From contig NZ_MUHA01000019.1 of NCBI RefSeq assembly GCF_002217355.1, forward strand, positions 1 through 60,342: a DNA stretch of 60,342 nucleotides, in the 5' to 3' direction. Position numbers and translations under genes: made by a program. The notes below the pieces were generated by a model, which searched no databases, was not told where the DNA came from, and saw nothing but the letters and a program-made list of their open reading frames with translations. The first letter of the stretch is position 1, and each line of letters opens with the position of its first letter. Of this stretch, positions 1-8,065 are shown piece after piece. The DNA is from Flavobacterium oncorhynchi. GTDB lineage: Bacteria > Bacteroidota > Bacteroidia > Flavobacteriales > Flavobacteriaceae.

Positions 1-43
1 TTTTTTACATTTATTATTTTCCATATACATAATTCAATCAAAA

Positions 44-1192
44 ATGGCAGTATTAAAAGGCATTACGTGGAATCATACAAGAGGTTTATTGCCTATGGTT
101 GCAACGGCACAGCGCTTTACCGAGTTAAATCCTGAAATCGAAATTACTTGGGAGAAAAGAAGTTTACAAGAATTTGCAGATGCTTCAATTGAAGATCTTG
201 CAAAAAGATTTGACTTACTTGTAATCGATCATCCGTGGACAGGTTTTGGAGCGCATACTAATGCTATACTCCCACTTTCTGATTATTTATCTTCTGATTA
301 TATAAAAGACCAAGAAATAAATACCGTTGGAAAATCATACGGAAGTTATGTTTTCAGTAATAAATTATGGGCTTTGCCAATTGATGCTGCTACTCCAGTA
401 GCTGCAGCACGTTTAGATATTTTAGAAAAAGCAGGACTTGAAGTCCCTCAAACATATGACGATTTATTGGCTTTAGCCAAAAAAGGTTTGGTCGCATTTG
501 CTGGAATTCCTGTTGATGTTTTAATGAGTTTTTATATGTTTTGCTGCAGTTTAGGAGAAACTCCGTTTCAATCTGAAGATAAAGTTATTTCTACACAAAC
601 AGGAAAAATAGCTTTACAGTTGTTTAGAGAATTGGCACAATTAATTGATCCTGCAAACTTTAATCGAAATCCAATTCAAGTTTACGAGGCAATGGTTAAT
701 TCAGATGAAATTGCTTATTGCCCATTTGCTTATGGATATTCAAATTATTCTAGAGCAGGATACAGCAAGAATCTGCTTCATTTTTATGATTTAGTAAAGC
801 TGAATAATGCACCAATGATAAGCTCTTTGGGCGGAACAGGATTAGCCGTTTCTTCTTTCAGCAAGCATATTCCCGAAGCGATTCGTTATGCCGAATTTAC
901 AGGATCATCTCATGTTCAGCAGAATATTTTTGCCGATAATGGCGGTCAGCCAGGACATTTACAAGCATGGAAAAACGACAGAATCAATTCGATCACAAAT
1001 AATTATTTCAAAAATACGCTGCCTGCTTTAGAAAGAGCATTTTTAAGGCCAAGATACTCCGGACATATGTATTTTCAGGATCATGCCGGCGATGTGGTTC
1101 GTGATTATTTATTGTACGGCGGTAACGAAGAACTGGTTTTAGAAGAATTGGATCTGCTTTATGCTAAATCTTTAAAATTGCAAAACTCATGA
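44..1192 (+). CDS. Solute-binding-protein-fold protein, probably cytoplasmic
   Basis: This 382-residue protein resembles family 1 extracellular (sugar) solute-binding proteins. It begins directly with a mature-domain pattern (KGITWNHTRG, then an AQRFTELNP helix) and has a later hinge-like GGTGLAVSS segment. From this ATG there is no signal peptide or lipobox. The frame is open back to the window edge with 14 mostly hydrophobic codons (FLHLLFSIYIIQSK), so an upstream start cannot be excluded here. No ABC permease or ATPase lies nearby. The stop overlaps the start of the next CoA-transferase gene by 4 bases (ATGA), which indicates translational coupling. It may be a cytoplasmic ligand-binding or scaffold protein serving the CoA-transferases. 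The fold assignment is fairly safe; the function is unknown. Confidence 0.7.
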   Translation: MAVLKGITWNHTRGLLPMVATAQRFTELNPEIEITWEKRSLQEFADASIEDLAKRFDLLVIDHPWTGFGAHTNAILPLSDYLSSDYIKDQEINTVGKSYGSYVFSNKLWALPIDAATPVAAARLDILEKAGLEVPQTYDDLLALAKKGLVAFAGIPVDVLMSFYMFCCSLGETPFQSEDKVISTQTGKIALQLFRELAQLIDPANFNRNPIQVYEAMVNSDEIAYCPFAYGYSNYSRAGYSKNLLHFYDLVKLNNAPMISSLGGTGLAVSSFSKHIPEAIRYAEFTGSSHVQQNIFADNGGQPGHLQAWKNDRINSITNNYFKNTLPALERAFLRPRYSGHMYFQDHAGDVVRDYLLYGGNEELVLEELDLLYAKSLKLQNS

Positions 1193-2331
1193 AACCATTA
1201 GAAGGATTAATTGTTTTAGAGTTCTGCCAGTTTTTGGCGGGTCCTTCTGCTGGATTAAAATTAGCCGATTTAGGTGCGAGAGTTATTAAAATTGAACGTC
1301 CCGTAAAAGGTGAAGCTTGCAGACAATTAAGCATCAAAGATCTTTTTGTTGATGACAGCAGCCTTTTGTTTCACACGATTAACAGAAATAAAGAATCTTT
1401 TGCAGCCGATTTAAAAAATCCCGATGATTTGGTTTTAATTAAAAAACTAATCGAAAAGGCAGATATTATGACACATAATTTCAGACCGGGTGTAATGGAA
1501 AAAATCGGACTGAATTATAATACAACGCTTACCATTAATCCGAAGATCATTTACGGAACTATAACAGGTTACGGAGATAAAGGTCCTTGGGCGAAAAAAC
1601 CGGGACAAGATTTGCTTTTGCAATCACTTTCGGGTTTGAGCTGGTTGAGCGGACGAAAAAGTCAAGGGCCGGTTCCGTTTGGTCTGGCTGTGGCGGATTT
1701 AATGTGCGGGAATCATTTTGTACAAGGAATTTTGGTTGCATTATTAAAAAGAGCCAAAACAGGAAAAGGTGTTTTAGTTGAAGTGAGTTTACTGGAATCT
1801 ATTCTAGATGTTCAGTTTGAAGCGCTTACTTCTTTCTTAAACGATGGCGGACAACAACCGGAACGAGGCGATATTAAAGGAAGTGCACATGCTTTTTTGA
1901 GTGCACCTTACGGAGTTTATAAAACACAAGACGATTATATTTCGCTGGCAATGGGCGATTTACTTTTCATAGGAAACACGATTGGAGTCGATTTAAATCA
2001 ATATGCTGACAAACATCTTTGGTTTGAAAAAAGAGACGAAATCAGAATCCTTTTAGCCAATAAATTAGCAGACCGGAAAGCCGATTATTGGTTAGAATTA
2101 CTTCAAAAACAAGGAATTTGGGCCGGAAAAGTTCTCGATTATGAAACTTTAGACCAACAGTCTTTTGTGAAGGATTTACAATTAAAACAAACCGTAAAAA
2201 ATTCAGACGGCGAAACTTTGGTTACAACCCGAAGTCCGATTCAGCTTGACGGCGAAATTTTAGGCAGTACAAAAGCAGCTCCTAAAGTGGGCGAAGATAA
2301 TGCAGTAATACACAAAGAGTTTATTCGGTAA
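1189..2331 (+). CDS. Family III CoA-transferase (CaiB/BaiF) 1
   Basis: This 380-residue protein moves CoA from an acyl-CoA donor to a carboxylic acid. The family pattern is complete: the N-terminal G-L-x-V-L-E-F opening, ADLGARVIKIERP at about residues 26-38, NRNKES, and HNFRPGVMEKIGL at about 97-109. The catalytic aspartate, matched by eye to CaiB Asp169, is D170 in GLAVADLMCG. The start overlaps the previous stop. A close paralogue of almost the same length (378 aa) follows, so the two may form a heteromeric enzyme as in SmtAB or BbsEF, or they may act on different acids. The substrate is unknown; the neighbouring dehydrogenase, hydratase and sugar-type symporter suggest a sugar-derived acid. 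Confidence 0.9.
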   Translation: MKPLEGLIVLEFCQFLAGPSAGLKLADLGARVIKIERPVKGEACRQLSIKDLFVDDSSLLFHTINRNKESFAADLKNPDDLVLIKKLIEKADIMTHNFRPGVMEKIGLNYNTTLTINPKIIYGTITGYGDKGPWAKKPGQDLLLQSLSGLSWLSGRKSQGPVPFGLAVADLMCGNHFVQGILVALLKRAKTGKGVLVEVSLLESILDVQFEALTSFLNDGGQQPERGDIKGSAHAFLSAPYGVYKTQDDYISLAMGDLLFIGNTIGVDLNQYADKHLWFEKRDEIRILLANKLADRKADYWLELLQKQGIWAGKVLDYETLDQQSFVKDLQLKQTVKNSDGETLVTTRSPIQLDGEILGSTKAAPKVGEDNAVIHKEFIR

Positions 2332-2350
2332 ACTGTTGAATCGTTGATTT

Positions 2351-2408
2351 GTTTAATCGTATAAAACAAAACGACGAATTAATGGTTAAACAAATACAAC
2401 GATTAAAC
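2351..2408. repeat. Intergenic inverted repeat (GTTTAATCGT family)
   Basis: The 107-base gap between the two CoA-transferase genes has perfect 10-base arms, GTTTAATCGT at 2351-2360 and ACGATTAAAC at 2399-2408. More copies of the words TTAAAC and CGATTAA or CGAATTAA lie around them. It sits inside an apparent operon, so it would be transcribed as a weak long hairpin. No U-tract follows, so it is unlikely to be a terminator. Confidence 0.6.
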
Positions 2409-2438
2409 GAATAAACAATAAAACGGTTAAACAAAAAA

Positions 2439-3575
2439 ATGAAGCCATTAGAAGATTATTTAATAGTAGATTTTAGTCAGTTTCTTTCAGGTCCGTCAGC
2501 AAGTCTTCGCTTGGCAGATTTGGGCGCACGCGTTATAAAAATTGAAAAACCAGGAACTGGCGATATTTGCCGAACCTTATATACTTCTGACTTAATTATG
2601 AACGGTGAATCGTCTGTTTTTCATACCATAAACAGAAATAAAGAATCGTTTGCCATTGATTTTAAACAACCCGAGGAACTTCAAAAATTAAAAAAATTAT
2701 TAGCGAAAGCCGATGTTGTCATGCATAATTTCAGACCGGGCGTAATGGAACGCATAGGTTTAAGTTATGATGATGTAAAAGCAATAAATCCAACGGTGGT
2801 TTATGCTTCGATTTCGGGTTTTGGAAATCATCCTGAACTTAAAGATTTACCCGGACAGGATTTATTATTGCAATCTTTAACGGCTTTAACTTGGCTGAGC
2901 GGTAATCAGGAAGATGGCCCTGTACCAATGGGATTGTCAATTGTTGACATGCTCGCCGGTGCACATTTAGCACAGGGAATTTTAGCATCTTTATATAAAA
3001 AAGCAACACAAAATATAGGCGGAACTGTTCAAGTAAGTATGCTGGAATCTGCTTTTGATTTTCAGTTTGAGACTATTACAACCTTCTTTAATGATGGCGG
3101 CGAATTGCCAGTTCGAACTAAAACTAATAATGCTCATGCTTATCTAGGCGCGCCATACGGAATTTACGAAACCAAAAACGGTTATCTGGCTTTGGCAATG
3201 GGATCAATTCCAGTTTTGGCTTCGTTACTGAAATGTGATAAATTATTGCAATTCCCAGAGAATAAATTTACGCTGAGAGACGAAATAAAAAATATTCTGG
3301 CTTCTCACCTATTGACGCAGGAAACGCAGTATTGGCTGGATATTTTAGAACCGGCTGACATTTGGTGCGCAGGCGTTTTAAACTATGAACAGCTTTTCAA
3401 AGAAGATGGTTTTAAAGTTTTAGAGTTTACACAGCAAGTTGAAATGCTTGACGGCTATTCGTATAAAACTACAAGATGTCCTATAAAAATTGACGGTGAA
3501 TATTTTACATCAACTAAAGGTTCTCCAAAATTAGGACAGGATAATGAGCGAATTATAAACGAGTTTATAGCATAA
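2439..3575 (+). CDS. Family III CoA-transferase (CaiB/BaiF) 2
   Basis: This 378-residue paralogue of the gene at 1189 shares its motifs at the same residue numbers: ADLGARVIKIEKP, FHTINRNKESFA, HNFRPGVMERIGL and PGQDLLLQSL. The catalytic aspartate is D170 in LSIVDMLAG. The two proteins look about half identical by eye, so this is an old tandem duplication rather than a recent copy. The stop lies three bases before the ATG of the second solute-binding-protein gene. The order binding protein, CoA-transferase, CoA-transferase, binding protein is unusual. Both catalytic aspartates are kept, so neither copy looks like an inactive subunit. Confidence 0.9.
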   Translation: MKPLEDYLIVDFSQFLSGPSASLRLADLGARVIKIEKPGTGDICRTLYTSDLIMNGESSVFHTINRNKESFAIDFKQPEELQKLKKLLAKADVVMHNFRPGVMERIGLSYDDVKAINPTVVYASISGFGNHPELKDLPGQDLLLQSLTALTWLSGNQEDGPVPMGLSIVDMLAGAHLAQGILASLYKKATQNIGGTVQVSMLESAFDFQFETITTFFNDGGELPVRTKTNNAHAYLGAPYGIYETKNGYLALAMGSIPVLASLLKCDKLLQFPENKFTLRDEIKNILASHLLTQETQYWLDILEPADIWCAGVLNYEQLFKEDGFKVLEFTQQVEMLDGYSYKTTRCPIKIDGEYFTSTKGSPKLGQDNERIINEFIA

Positions 3576-3578
3576 AAT

Positions 3579-4805
3579 ATGGCCAAATTTAGAATCGCTG
3601 TTAGAAAATTTTCTCCTTTTGAAAGCACGCTGCAAAAGCTGTGGGATGCTTTTTGTTTGAAAAACAATATTCAGATTGACGTTGAAATGGTTCCAATGGA
3701 ACTTCACGATCTTTATGAAAAAACCATCACAAAAAAAGGTTTAAAAAAGGGTAAATGGGATATTGCACACCTAAATACGGATTGGATTTTTGATGCTGCA
3801 AATGAAAAAGCGGTTCTAGATTTAACCTCTTTTATTTCTCAAAATCCTCCGCAGAATTATCCTGACGGATGGCACAAATCTTTATTGCATTTACAGCAGA
3901 TTAATAACGGAACATACGGTCTTCCTTTTCATGATGGGCCTGAGTGCTTAATTTTTAGAAAGGATTTATTTGAAAATCCAACAGAAAAGGAAAACTTCAA
4001 AAAACAATTTGGTTACGAATTGTTCCCTCCTAAAACTTGGGAGCAATTCACCCAAATCGCGACATTTTTCAACCGCCCTGAAAGCAATTTATACGGCTGT
4101 GTTTTTGCTAATTATCCTGACGGCCACAATATGGTTTTCGATTTCTGTTTACAGTTATGGACACGCGGCGGCTCACTTTTGGACAATAACAATCAAATTA
4201 ATATCAATCATAATCAAGCTGCTGAAGCTTTAGATTATTATAGAACTATAGTAAGTAATACGGATGCCGTTCATCCTGGATCCAAAAATTTTGGTTCCGT
4301 TGAAGCAGGTATGGCTTTCGCCGAAGGACAAGCAGCAATGGCAATTAACTGGTTCGGATTTGCCTCCATGTGTGAAGTAATCGAGGAATCGAAAGTAAAA
4401 GGTAAAGTTGATATTACAGAATTGCCTTTTAATGCTGACTGTAAAACGGCTTCGTTAAATGTGTATTGGCTTTACACGATTGGAACTGGGAGTAAAAACC
4501 AGCAATTGGCTTACGATTTTCTACGATTCGCGACAACGGCTGAAAGCGATAAATTATTGACTACTGAAGGCGGAATTGGCTGTCGAAAATCGACTTGGAA
4601 TGATGCCGAAATCAATAAAACGATTCCGTACTACCATAAACTAGAAATGCTGCATGAAAATGCTTTGACTTTACCACAAACTCCAATCTGGCCTAAAGTG
4701 ACTGAATTTATAGATCAGATGGTTTTAAAAGCAATTGAAACAGAAATTCCGTCAAAAATACTTTTAGAAATAACACAGCATAATATTGAAAAATTAACGA
4801 AATGA
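3579..4805 (+). CDS. Solute-binding-protein-fold protein without signal peptide
   Basis: This 408-residue protein is of the family 1 solute-binding type. The N-terminal strand and helix AVRKFSPFESTLQKLWDAF is followed by VEMVPMELHDLYEK, DIAHLNTDWI and the typical sugar-binding stretch YGLPFHDGPECLIFRKDLFE. A GMAFAEGQAAMAINW segment and a late helical region complete the pattern. The start is well defined: the in-frame codon two before the ATG is the TAA that ends the upstream CoA-transferase, so no signal peptide can be encoded. The protein must act in the cytoplasm unless it is exported without a signal. No transporter subunits lie near. It is only distantly similar to the first binding protein of the cluster. 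Its role is unknown; it could be a ligand carrier, sensor or enzyme partner. Confidence 0.75.
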   Translation: MAKFRIAVRKFSPFESTLQKLWDAFCLKNNIQIDVEMVPMELHDLYEKTITKKGLKKGKWDIAHLNTDWIFDAANEKAVLDLTSFISQNPPQNYPDGWHKSLLHLQQINNGTYGLPFHDGPECLIFRKDLFENPTEKENFKKQFGYELFPPKTWEQFTQIATFFNRPESNLYGCVFANYPDGHNMVFDFCLQLWTRGGSLLDNNNQININHNQAAEALDYYRTIVSNTDAVHPGSKNFGSVEAGMAFAEGQAAMAINWFGFASMCEVIEESKVKGKVDITELPFNADCKTASLNVYWLYTIGTGSKNQQLAYDFLRFATTAESDKLLTTEGGIGCRKSTWNDAEINKTIPYYHKLEMLHENALTLPQTPIWPKVTEFIDQMVLKAIETEIPSKILLEITQHNIEKLTK

Positions 4806-4817
4806 TTACGTGCAGTC

Positions 4818-4850
4818 AACTTTGTCAAAGTTTAGAACTTTGACAAAGTT
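4818..4850. repeat. Double palindrome AACTTTGwCAAAGTT
   Basis: Two 15-base units, AACTTTGTCAAAGTT at 4818-4832 and AACTTTGACAAAGTT at 4836-4850, are separated by TAG. Each is a perfect palindrome around its central base, so they can form two small hairpins or one longer one. The element fills most of the gap between the binding-protein gene and the dehydrogenase gene. Confidence 0.7.
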
Positions 4851-4885
4851 TGCTTCTAGTAACTAACCATAAAAAAGTTAACAAA

Positions 4886-5944
4886 ATGAATATTCCATAT
4901 AAACCTTTACTGCCCGAAACCAAACAGCCGATTATTATTATCGGAGCCAGCGGAATTGTGAAAGACGCGCATTTACCTGCATACAAAATGGCTGGTTTTA
5001 CGGTTTTTGGCATTACAAATAGAACGATTGCAAAAGCGCATGATCTAGCCAAAGAATTTGAGATTCAGCATGTTTTTGAAAATGTTGCCGATGCGGTTAA
5101 AAATGCACCATCAAATGCGGTTTATGACATTACAGTTTTGCCTGATCAATATATTGAAATATTAGAACAATTACCAGATGGAGCAGCAGTTTTGATTCAG
5201 AAACCTATGGGAAATGATTTGGCTCAAGCTAGAGAGATTGTTGCAGTCTGCGAAAGAAAAAACCTCGTTGCGGCAATCAATTTTCAACTTCGTTTTTCAC
5301 CATTTGTCAGCGCTGCGAGATATTTAATCAATGAAGGATTGATCGGCGATTTATACGATTTTGAATTTAAGGTTACGGTAAATACACCTTGGGAATTGTT
5401 TCCGTTAATAAAAGAACATCCAAGATTGGAGATTCTCTTTCACAGTGTGCATTACATTGATTGTATTAGATCTTTTCTCGGAAACCCGAAAAGTGTAATG
5501 GCGAAAACAGCCAAACATCCGCTTAAAAAATTATCATCATCCCGTTCTACTATTATTCTGGATTATGGAGAAGATAAACACGTTGTTATCAACACAAATC
5601 ACGATCATCATTTTGGTCCAAATCATGAAGAAAGTTACATTAAATGGGAAGGAACAAAAGGCGCGATCAAAGCTAAAATGGGTTTACTGATGAATTATCC
5701 TAACGGACTTCCAGACATTTTTGAATATGCAATTGAAAATGAAGAAGGCAAATATGAATGGAAAAAAGTTGATCTTGAAGGCTCATGGTTTCCAGAAGCT
5801 TTCATTGGAACGATGTCAAATTTAATGCGCTTTAAAGAAGGCTCAGACTCAAAATTACTAGCAAGTGTTCAAGACGTTTTAGATACCATGAAAGTTGTTG
5901 AAGCCTGCTACGTCAGCAACACAAACGGAGGAATTTTAATTTAA
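4886..5944 (+). CDS. Gfo/Idh/MocA family NAD(P)-dependent oxidoreductase
   Basis: This 352-residue protein is a sugar or sugar-derivative dehydrogenase. The N-terminal Rossmann motif reads PIIIIGASGIVKDAHLPAY. The family's EKP motif appears as IQKPMGND, with Gln replacing Glu before the conserved Lys. The FHSVHYIDCIR segment carries the His and Asp expected in the C-terminal substrate domain. I chose ATG 4886 over an upstream TTG at 4850 because the protein then begins just before the Rossmann strand, and the TTG lies in the repeat region. In this cluster it probably oxidises the imported sugar or its derivative before CoA activation; that order is inference. Confidence 0.88.
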   Translation: MNIPYKPLLPETKQPIIIIGASGIVKDAHLPAYKMAGFTVFGITNRTIAKAHDLAKEFEIQHVFENVADAVKNAPSNAVYDITVLPDQYIEILEQLPDGAAVLIQKPMGNDLAQAREIVAVCERKNLVAAINFQLRFSPFVSAARYLINEGLIGDLYDFEFKVTVNTPWELFPLIKEHPRLEILFHSVHYIDCIRSFLGNPKSVMAKTAKHPLKKLSSSRSTIILDYGEDKHVVINTNHDHHFGPNHEESYIKWEGTKGAIKAKMGLLMNYPNGLPDIFEYAIENEEGKYEWKKVDLEGSWFPEAFIGTMSNLMRFKEGSDSKLLASVQDVLDTMKVVEACYVSNTNGGILI

Positions 5945-5950
5945 GTCTTA

Positions 5951-6022
5951 AAGTCAAAAGTCTTAAAGACTTGGCTTTATAACTTTATATCTTTTAACAT
6001 TACAACTTTAGACTTTTGACTT
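5951..6022. repeat. Intergenic inverted repeat (AAGTCAAAAGTCT family)
   Basis: Arms at 5951-5968 and 6006-6022 pair over 17 of 18 positions, with one bulged base. Further copies of the words AGTCTTAAAG, AGACTT and ACAACTTTA follow up to 6050. The element fills the gap between the dehydrogenase and MaoC genes, which read in the same direction. Confidence 0.65.
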
Positions 6023-6060
6023 TCAAACTATAGACTTTACAACTTTACGACTAAATATTT

Positions 6061-6504
6061 ATGTATTTCAAATCAACTTTTTTCGAGGATTACTTACTTG
6101 ACGATAAGCGAGTAACTTTAGGCAGAACCATTACAGAAACCGATTTTGTAGTTCATGCCGGACATACGGGAGATTTTTTCCCTCATCACATGGATGCTGA
6201 ATGGTGTAAAACACAGCCGTTCGGACAACGTATTGCGCATGGAACTATGGTTTTTGCCATTGGTATCGGATTAACTGCTTCTGAAATAAATCCTGAAGCT
6301 TTTTCTAGAGGATATGACAAAATGCGTTTTGTAAAACCAGTTCATATTGGTGACACGATCCATTCTGAAATTACCATTTCTGAAAAAGGCGAAGCCAAAA
6401 ATCCCGAAATGGGAACTGTAACAGAACATGTTGAAATCATTAACCAAAGAGGTGAAGTGGTTTTGGTATGTGATCATCTTCTTCTTGTGAAGAAAAGGTC
6501 CTAA
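6061..6504 (+). CDS. MaoC-family (hotdog) enoyl-CoA hydratase/dehydratase
   Basis: This 147-residue single-hotdog protein has the R-hydratase signature [13 protein letters not shown] followed by [11 protein letters not shown]. The catalytic pair is D38 and H43, with the usual spacing of five residues. Proteins of this family add or remove water on acyl-CoA thioesters, which fits the two CoA-transferases upstream: an acid is activated to its CoA ester and then hydrated or dehydrated. There is no signal peptide, so it is cytosolic and probably dimeric. The exact substrate cannot be read from the sequence. Confidence 0.88.
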   Translation: MYFKSTFFEDYLLDDKRVTLGRTITETDFVVHAGHTGDFFPHHMDAEWCKTQPFGQRIAHGTMVFAIGIGLTASEINPEAFSRGYDKMRFVKPVHIGDTIHSEITISEKGEAKNPEMGTVTEHVEIINQRGEVVLVCDHLLLVKKRS

Positions 6505-6508
6505 GGCG

Positions 6509-6602
6509 CTAAGTTTCTAAGATGCTAATATTTAAAAACTTTGCGTCTTAGAACATTCGCAGCAGAGAAAAAACTCAGAACCTAAGCACCTTAGAATCTT
6601 AG
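6509..6602. repeat. Intergenic CTAAG-type imperfect inverted repeat
   Basis: Arms at 6509-6528 and 6583-6602 pair at 17 of 20 positions. The right arm contains CTAAGCACCTTAGAA, a 15-base word that recurs exactly near 58120, which shows a dispersed family. It lies between the MaoC and symporter genes. Confidence 0.65.
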
Positions 6603-6630
6603 CAACTAAAAAACTAAAAAAAACTAACTA

Positions 6631-7935
6631 ATGCAAGTAACAAACCAAACTGGCGACATACACGAAGTAGCGTCAGAAGGCGGAAAGGGAACAAAATACC
6701 TTTTGCCATTTATTTTAATTACCAGCTTATTTTTCCTTTGGGGAATGGCACACAATCTGGATTCTATTTTAATTCCGCATTTAAAAAAAGCGTGTGAATT
6801 AAACAACCGTCAATCGACATTGATTGATACTTCGGTGTTTTTCGCTTATTTTATAATGGCGATTCCAGCGGGAATGCTCATTAAACGATTTGGTTATAAA
6901 AACAGTATTATCACTGGATTATTGGTTTTCGCTGCCGGAGCATTTTTGTTTGTGCCTGCAGCAAATACGAGAACTTATGAATTGTTTTTATTTGCACTAT
7001 TTGTAATTGGCTGCGGATTGACAATTTTAGAGACAAGCGCCAATCCTTATGCGGCAATTTTAGGGCCTGCTGAATCTTCTTCTAAAAGATTGAATTTAGC
7101 GGCTTCATTCAACGGTTTAGCGGCTATGATTGCTCCAATTGTAGGTTCATTATTTATCCTTTCTGGTACAAATCACACACCTGAACAAATGGCTGCTATG
7201 CCCGAAGCAGAAAAAGCATCTTATTTATTAGGTGAAGCTGCTGCAGTAAAAATGCCTTATATTATTTTAGGAAGTGTATTGGTTTTAGTAGCGATTATAT
7301 TCTATTTCATGCATTTACCATCGATGAAACCTCAGCATACTGAAGCCGAAATTAAACCAGGATTTTTCTCTGTTTTAAAATTTCGTCATTTAAGCTGGGC
7401 TGTTGCAGCGCAGTTCTTTTATGTTGGTGCACAAGTTTGTATTACGAGTTTCTTTATTAGAATTGCCCAGCAAGGCGCAGGTTTAGATGAAAAAACAGCA
7501 GGATATTATCTTGGTATTTACGGTTTCTTATTTATGGCAGGACGTTTTATTGGAACTTTCTTCCTGAAGTTTGTAAAGGATTATGTTTTACTTTCTATTT
7601 ATTGCGCTGCCAGTATTGTACTTTGTTTGTTAGCCATTTACGGAACTGGAATCGTAGTTATCTACGCTTTAGGCGGTATCGGTTTTTTTATGTCGATTAT
7701 GTTCCCGACTATTTTCTCATTAGGATTAGTTGGTTTAAAATCGAATACAGAAACTGGTTCTTCATGGCTTGTAATGTCTATTGTGGGCGGTGCAATTCTT
7801 CCTTATGCAATGGGAACTTTAATCGATATGAAACATGACGATATTCAATCAGGTTATATTATTCCGCTTTTGTGTTTTGTGATTATTTTATCGTTTGGTT
7901 TATATGGACATAAAGTGAAAGCTTTAAAACAATAA
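6631..7935 (+). CDS. FucP-like MFS sugar:H+ symporter
   Basis: This 434-residue protein has 12 predicted hydrophobic segments and the FucP family signatures: an AHNLDSILIPHLKKA segment near residues 40-54, AYFIMAIPAGMLIKRFGYK at about 72-90, and LETSANPYAAILGP around E134, matching E. coli FucP Glu135. At the position of FucP proton-carrier Asp46 I read Ser45, with Asp shifted to residue 44. It is the last gene of the run and probably imports the substrate of the whole cluster. The substrate need not be fucose, because FucP relatives in Bacteroidota carry many hexoses and derivatives. A strong bidirectional terminator follows. Confidence 0.85.
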   Translation: MQVTNQTGDIHEVASEGGKGTKYLLPFILITSLFFLWGMAHNLDSILIPHLKKACELNNRQSTLIDTSVFFAYFIMAIPAGMLIKRFGYKNSIITGLLVFAAGAFLFVPAANTRTYELFLFALFVIGCGLTILETSANPYAAILGPAESSSKRLNLAASFNGLAAMIAPIVGSLFILSGTNHTPEQMAAMPEAEKASYLLGEAAAVKMPYIILGSVLVLVAIIFYFMHLPSMKPQHTEAEIKPGFFSVLKFRHLSWAVAAQFFYVGAQVCITSFFIRIAQQGAGLDEKTAGYYLGIYGFLFMAGRFIGTFFLKFVKDYVLLSIYCAASIVLCLLAIYGTGIVVIYALGGIGFFMSIMFPTIFSLGLVGLKSNTETGSSWLVMSIVGGAILPYAMGTLIDMKHDDIQSGYIIPLLCFVIILSFGLYGHKVKALKQ

Positions 7936-7960
7936 ATCATTCAAAATTTTAGATTTAATA

Positions 7961-7990
7961 AAAAACGCCTCAATTAATTGAGGCGTTTTT
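7961..7990. terminator. Bidirectional intrinsic terminator
   Basis: A perfect 30-base palindrome with an AACGCCTCAA stem and flanking A and T runs lies between convergent genes, so it serves both the symporter operon and the RND efflux operon. A nearly identical stem is at 21591-21618. Confidence 0.9.
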
Positions 7991-8065
7991 CGTCATGTTT
8001 AAATTTAATTAATAGGCGATCATCGAAGAAACATGATCATTGTGGAATTTTTATTGCTTTTACTT

